Below are positions 61,833 through 64,000 of a DNA stretch of 64,000 bases, piece after piece. Positions within the stretch are counted from its first letter, which is position 1; each line of letters opens with the position of its first letter. The position numbers and the translations under genes are program-made. This DNA is from Sulfuritalea sp. (GTDB lineage Bacteria; Pseudomonadota; Gammaproteobacteria; Burkholderiales; Rhodocyclaceae). The DNA is taken from positions 1-64,000 of the forward strand of contig JAOTRV010000021.1 of assembly GCA_030247575.1 (NCBI GenBank). Direction: 5' to 3'. The notes under the pieces are model-generated. The model was not told the origin of the DNA and did no database searches. It worked only from the letters and a program-made list of their open reading frames with translations.

Positions 61833-63800
61833 TTAGATGCGGACGCCGAGGCGATAACCTTCCTGGATCGCAGCGTCGAGGCCCCGCGGCACCGTGGCGT
61901 CGCCGCCGCCGTGCAGCTCGTCGACCATCCACTGGAATTCGTAGAACAGGTCGTGGTTGGCCTTGCGCGGGCTGGAGACGATCACGCTGTCGCAGGGAAT
62001 GAACTGCTCGCCCTTGGGGGTCTTCACGGTGGCGCCCTCCTTGGTCACCTTGACAAGCTCGGCGAGGGTCACGGTCTTGATGCCGAGTTCGTCGACCCAG
62101 GCGGTATGACGCCACTTGAAGGTCGGCATGATGTCGCCGCCGATGCGCTTCTCCTTTTCGACCACAGTGACTTCGTGCCCGGCCTTGGCGAGGAATTCGG
62201 AGATGGTGAGGCCGAGCATGCCGCCGCCGATCATCACCACCCGCTTGCCGGTCTTGGCCCGGCCATGCGCCACTTCCAGCGCATCGACCAGCAGCTCTGA
62301 ACCTTCGAGGTACTGGAACACCGCCATGTCGGTGCGGGCGCCGGCGGCAACGATGCAGACGTCGTACTCGTGCAACACGCTGCGCATGAACTTGGCGTTG
62401 GCTTCGGTGTTGAGGCGCACTTCGATGCCGAGCTTCTTCGCCATCACGCCGTAGTAGTCGATCACGCTCTGCAGGTCGGCCGGCCGCGCCAGGTCGTTGG
62501 CGGCATAGGCGGCGAGGTTGCCGCCCATCTTGTCGGCCTTGTCGAACACCGTGACCGTGTGACCGCGGCGGCGAGCGGTGATCGCGGCTTCCATGCCGGC
62601 GGGGCCGGCGCCGATGACCATGATGCGCTTCTTCTCGGTGGCTTCGGTGACGTGATACTCGGGCTCGACCTCGTGGCCCAGCATCGGGTTCATGGTGCAG
62701 GTATAGGGCAGGTCGCGGAACAGGCGCGACAGGCAGTTGAGCGAGCCGATGCAGGGACGCACCTCTTCCATGCGGTCCTCGGCGGCCTTGTGGATCATCT
62801 CCGGGTCGGCCAGCAGCGGCCGGCAGACTTCCCAGTAGTCGAAAACATTGTCGCGCACGCAGGCGTTGGCCATGGCCGGATCGGGCAGCCGGTTGCCGAA
62901 GGCCACCAGCACGCTGGGGAACATCTTCTTGGCCTTCTCGGAGAGGAAGTTCCAGTAGCCCGGCTCGACGTCGCGGCCGAAAGAGGATTCCGGCGCTTCC
63001 TGCCAGCCGACGGTGACCGAGATCATGTCCACGCCGCAATCGACTGCCTGCTGCATGAGTTCGAAGGATTCGTCCTGCGTGTTGCCGCCCCAGCGATCCA
63101 TCAGTTCCGCGCCGTTGAGGCGCACCGAGAGCGGGTTGTCCGGCGTCGCCTGCTTGATGGCGTCTATCAGTTCGCGCATGAAGCGGCCGCGGTTTTCCAC
63201 CGAGCCGCCGTATTCGTCGGTGCGCTGGTTGGTGAAGCGGGAATTGAAGTTGGCCAACAGGTAGCCCATGAAGCTGGTGATTTCGGTGCCGTCGAAGCCG
63301 GCGCGGATCGCGCGTTTGGCGGCGTCGGCGTGCTGCGCGATCACGACCTTGATCTGTTCCTTGGTCAGCTCGCGCGGCGGACGGAAATGCGGCAGGGTCT
63401 GCGGCACCACCGAGGGCTGCACGCAGTAACCGAGGTCGATGCCGCCGTAGCGGCCGGCGTGCAGGATCTGCTGCATGGCCATGGCGCCGGCATCATGGAT
63501 GTAGCGGGCGATCATCTCGAACTGCGGCAGGAACTTGTCGTCGTGGATCGCGACCTGGCGGAAGTAGGATTTGCCCTCCCCCAGCGGATCGGGATAGGCG
63601 CCCTGATTGGTGATCAGGCCGCAGCCGGTGCCGGCGATGACGCGGACCCGGGCCAGCTCGCGCGGCGTGATGGTGCCGTCGCGGCCGTTGTAGTTCGAGA
63701 CGCAGCAGGCGCCGTACTTGATCCGGTTCTTGACTTCGAACTTGCCGATCTTGCCCGGCTGGAACAGGTGATTGAGCTTGGCTTCTCCAGGTCGTGTCAC
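61833..63800 (-). CDS. Old Yellow Enzyme-type flavoprotein, 2,4-dienoyl-CoA-reductase-like, atypical Fe-S motif
   Basis: 655-residue oxidoreductase built like 2,4-dienoyl-CoA reductase/trimethylamine dehydrogenase: FMN-binding TIM barrel (1-345), a Cys segment, then FAD/NAD(P)H domains with MVIGAGPAGMEAA (397-402 core) and VVMIGGGMLGLTIS. The Cys segment reads PCIGSLNCLSRLF ... YTCTMNP (Cys350, 356, 368); the usual CxxC second cysteine is Ser and one residue is deleted, so the [4Fe-4S] cluster may be altered or lost. Start GTG 63800 has AAGGAGG seven bases before. The promoter carries the regulon operator. Proposed role: reduction of 2-aminobenzoyl-CoA (inference). Confidence 0.8.
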   Translation of the reverse strand: MTRPGEAKLNHLFQPGKIGKFEVKNRIKYGACCVSNYNGRDGTITPRELARVRVIAGTGCGLITNQGAYPDPLGEGKSYFRQVAIHDDKFLPQFEMIARYIHDAGAMAMQQILHAGRYGGIDLGYCVQPSVVPQTLPHFRPPRELTKEQIKVVIAQHADAAKRAIRAGFDGTEITSFMGYLLANFNSRFTNQRTDEYGGSVENRGRFMRELIDAIKQATPDNPLSVRLNGAELMDRWGGNTQDESFELMQQAVDCGVDMISVTVGWQEAPESSFGRDVEPGYWNFLSEKAKKMFPSVLVAFGNRLPDPAMANACVRDNVFDYWEVCRPLLADPEMIHKAAEDRMEEVRPCIGSLNCLSRLFRDLPYTCTMNPMLGHEVEPEYHVTEATEKKRIMVIGAGPAGMEAAITARRRGHTVTVFDKADKMGGNLAAYAANDLARPADLQSVIDYYGVMAKKLGIEVRLNTEANAKFMRSVLHEYDVCIVAAGARTDMAVFQYLEGSELLVDALEVAHGRAKTGKRVVMIGGGMLGLTISEFLAKAGHEVTVVEKEKRIGGDIMPTFKWRHTAWVDELGIKTVTLAELVKVTKEGATVKTPKGEQFIPCDSVIVSSPRKANHDLFYEFQWMVDELHGGGDATVPRGLDAAIQEGYRLGVRI

Positions 63801-63850
63801 TGCAATTCCTCCTTGTGGCCCGGCCTTTGGCGGGCATTGAACTTCTCTTT

Positions 63851-63890
63851 GGATACTGTATACATTAAGCGCAAAGCGTCGGCGCGTCAA
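63851..63890 (-). promoter_or_regulatory. Promoter with GTATAC operator before the flavoprotein operon
   Basis: On the minus strand: TTGACG (63890-63885, overlapping the stop codon of the gene before), 17-bp spacer, TAATGT (63867-63862), then GTATACAGTATCC (63863-63851), identical in all 13 bases to the element at 18240. The start codon is about 50 bp further on. Confidence 0.68.
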
Positions 63891-64000
63891 TACGAGGCGC
63901 CGAAGATTTCGGGGTGGCTGTGCTCCCAGGCGGCGGCCAGTTTCGGATCGCGACGCATCACTTCGTCGTGGTCGACGCGGCCGGTGCGTGTCATGTAGCT
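63887..64000 (-). CDS. 3' end of an unidentified gene (partial)
   Basis: The last 37 codons of a minus-strand gene that enters the window from the right; its stop TGA is at 63887-63889. The visible tail includes YMTRTGRVDHDEVMRRDPKL and ends in EIFGASY. The tail is hydrophilic and has no motif I can assign; a flavin-oxidoreductase-like C-terminus is only a guess. It lies upstream of the flavoprotein gene on the same strand, and the -35 of the flavoprotein promoter overlaps its stop codon. Confidence 0.6.
   Translation of the reverse strand, partial: SYMTRTGRVDHDEVMRRDPKLAAAWEHSHPEIFGASY

Overview
The window (about 64 kb, high GC, densely packed, many ATGA-type overlaps) looks like a chromosome segment of a denitrifying, aromatic-degrading betaproteobacterium of the Azoarcus/Aromatoleum/Thauera/Sterolibacterium kind. 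This is inferred from gene content: phenylphosphate synthase/carboxylase, KorAB with a 2[4Fe-4S] ferredoxin, and a complete set of genes for anaerobic indoleacetate (auxin) breakdown. I see no rRNA, tRNA, CRISPR array, phage or intact insertion sequence.

Layout. (1) 1-11.6 kb: anaerobic phenol operon. PpsABC phosphorylates phenol; PpcB-C-A-D carboxylates phenylphosphate to 4-hydroxybenzoate; a third UbiD-like protein, a UbiX flavin prenyltransferase and an archaeal-type (DUF120) riboflavin kinase-like protein follow, then Nudix, PNPOx-like and phosphatase genes. The 5' end of ppsA is broken or missing at the window edge. (2) 11.7-16.2 kb: 2-oxoacid:ferredoxin oxidoreductase (korAB), a ferritin-like protein, ferredoxin, a MarR regulator and a dodecin. 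(3) 16.3-18.2 kb (minus): an acyl-carrier-protein/GNAT fusion and a MeaB-type GTPase. (4) 18.3-34.1 kb (plus): GntR regulator, thiolase, CoA ligase, two hydantoinase/oxoprolinase-type subunits, an acyl-CoA dehydrogenase without the usual catalytic Glu, a two-subunit B12 mutase, a three-subunit molybdenum hydroxylase and a CaiB-type CoA transferase. Together these match the iaa pathway: indoleacetate -> 2-oxo-indoleacetate -> (2-aminophenyl)succinate -> its CoA thioester -> (2-aminobenzyl)malonyl-CoA -> 2-aminocinnamoyl-CoA -> 2-aminobenzoyl-CoA + acetyl-CoA. (5) 34.2-44.9 kb: a branched-chain-amino-acid-type binding protein, a fused indolepyruvate:ferredoxin oxidoreductase carrying an in-frame repeat insertion, NnrS, a second CoA ligase, UspA, and a fused 3-hydroxyacyl-CoA dehydrogenase/enoyl-CoA hydratase that supplies the missing beta-oxidation steps. 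(6) 45-51.8 kb: a giant secreted-type repeat protein (DUF4347, delta-60 repeats, Calx-beta, RTX) lying between an intact and a truncated copy of the same hydratase 3' end, then a response regulator and a decayed GGDEF-EAL-receiver gene. (7) 51.9-56.8 kb (minus): DUF2889 and a molybdenum-hydroxylase maturation operon (two XdhC/CoxI halves, a MoeA/MobA-type fusion, cysteine desulfurase, SufU-like protein). (8) 57.2-58.5 kb: TrpB2-type tryptophan synthase beta. (9) 58.6-64 kb (minus): a 2-aminobenzoate-CoA-ligase-like gene, a RidA-family protein, three small orphan proteins, a large Old-Yellow-Enzyme-type flavoprotein, and the 3' end of one more gene.

The main new idea is that blocks 3/4, 5 (end), 8 and 9 look like one regulon. 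A GTATACNGTATAC-like element, most likely the operator of the GntR protein at 18295, sits on sigma70-like promoters in front of gntR/meaB, the fused dehydrogenase/hydratase, trpB2 and the flavoprotein operon. This ties the uncharacterised block 9 to indoleacetate breakdown and makes it a candidate for the next step, reductive deamination of 2-aminobenzoyl-CoA to benzoyl-CoA. All functions are assigned by motif, family resemblance and context; no database search was run.
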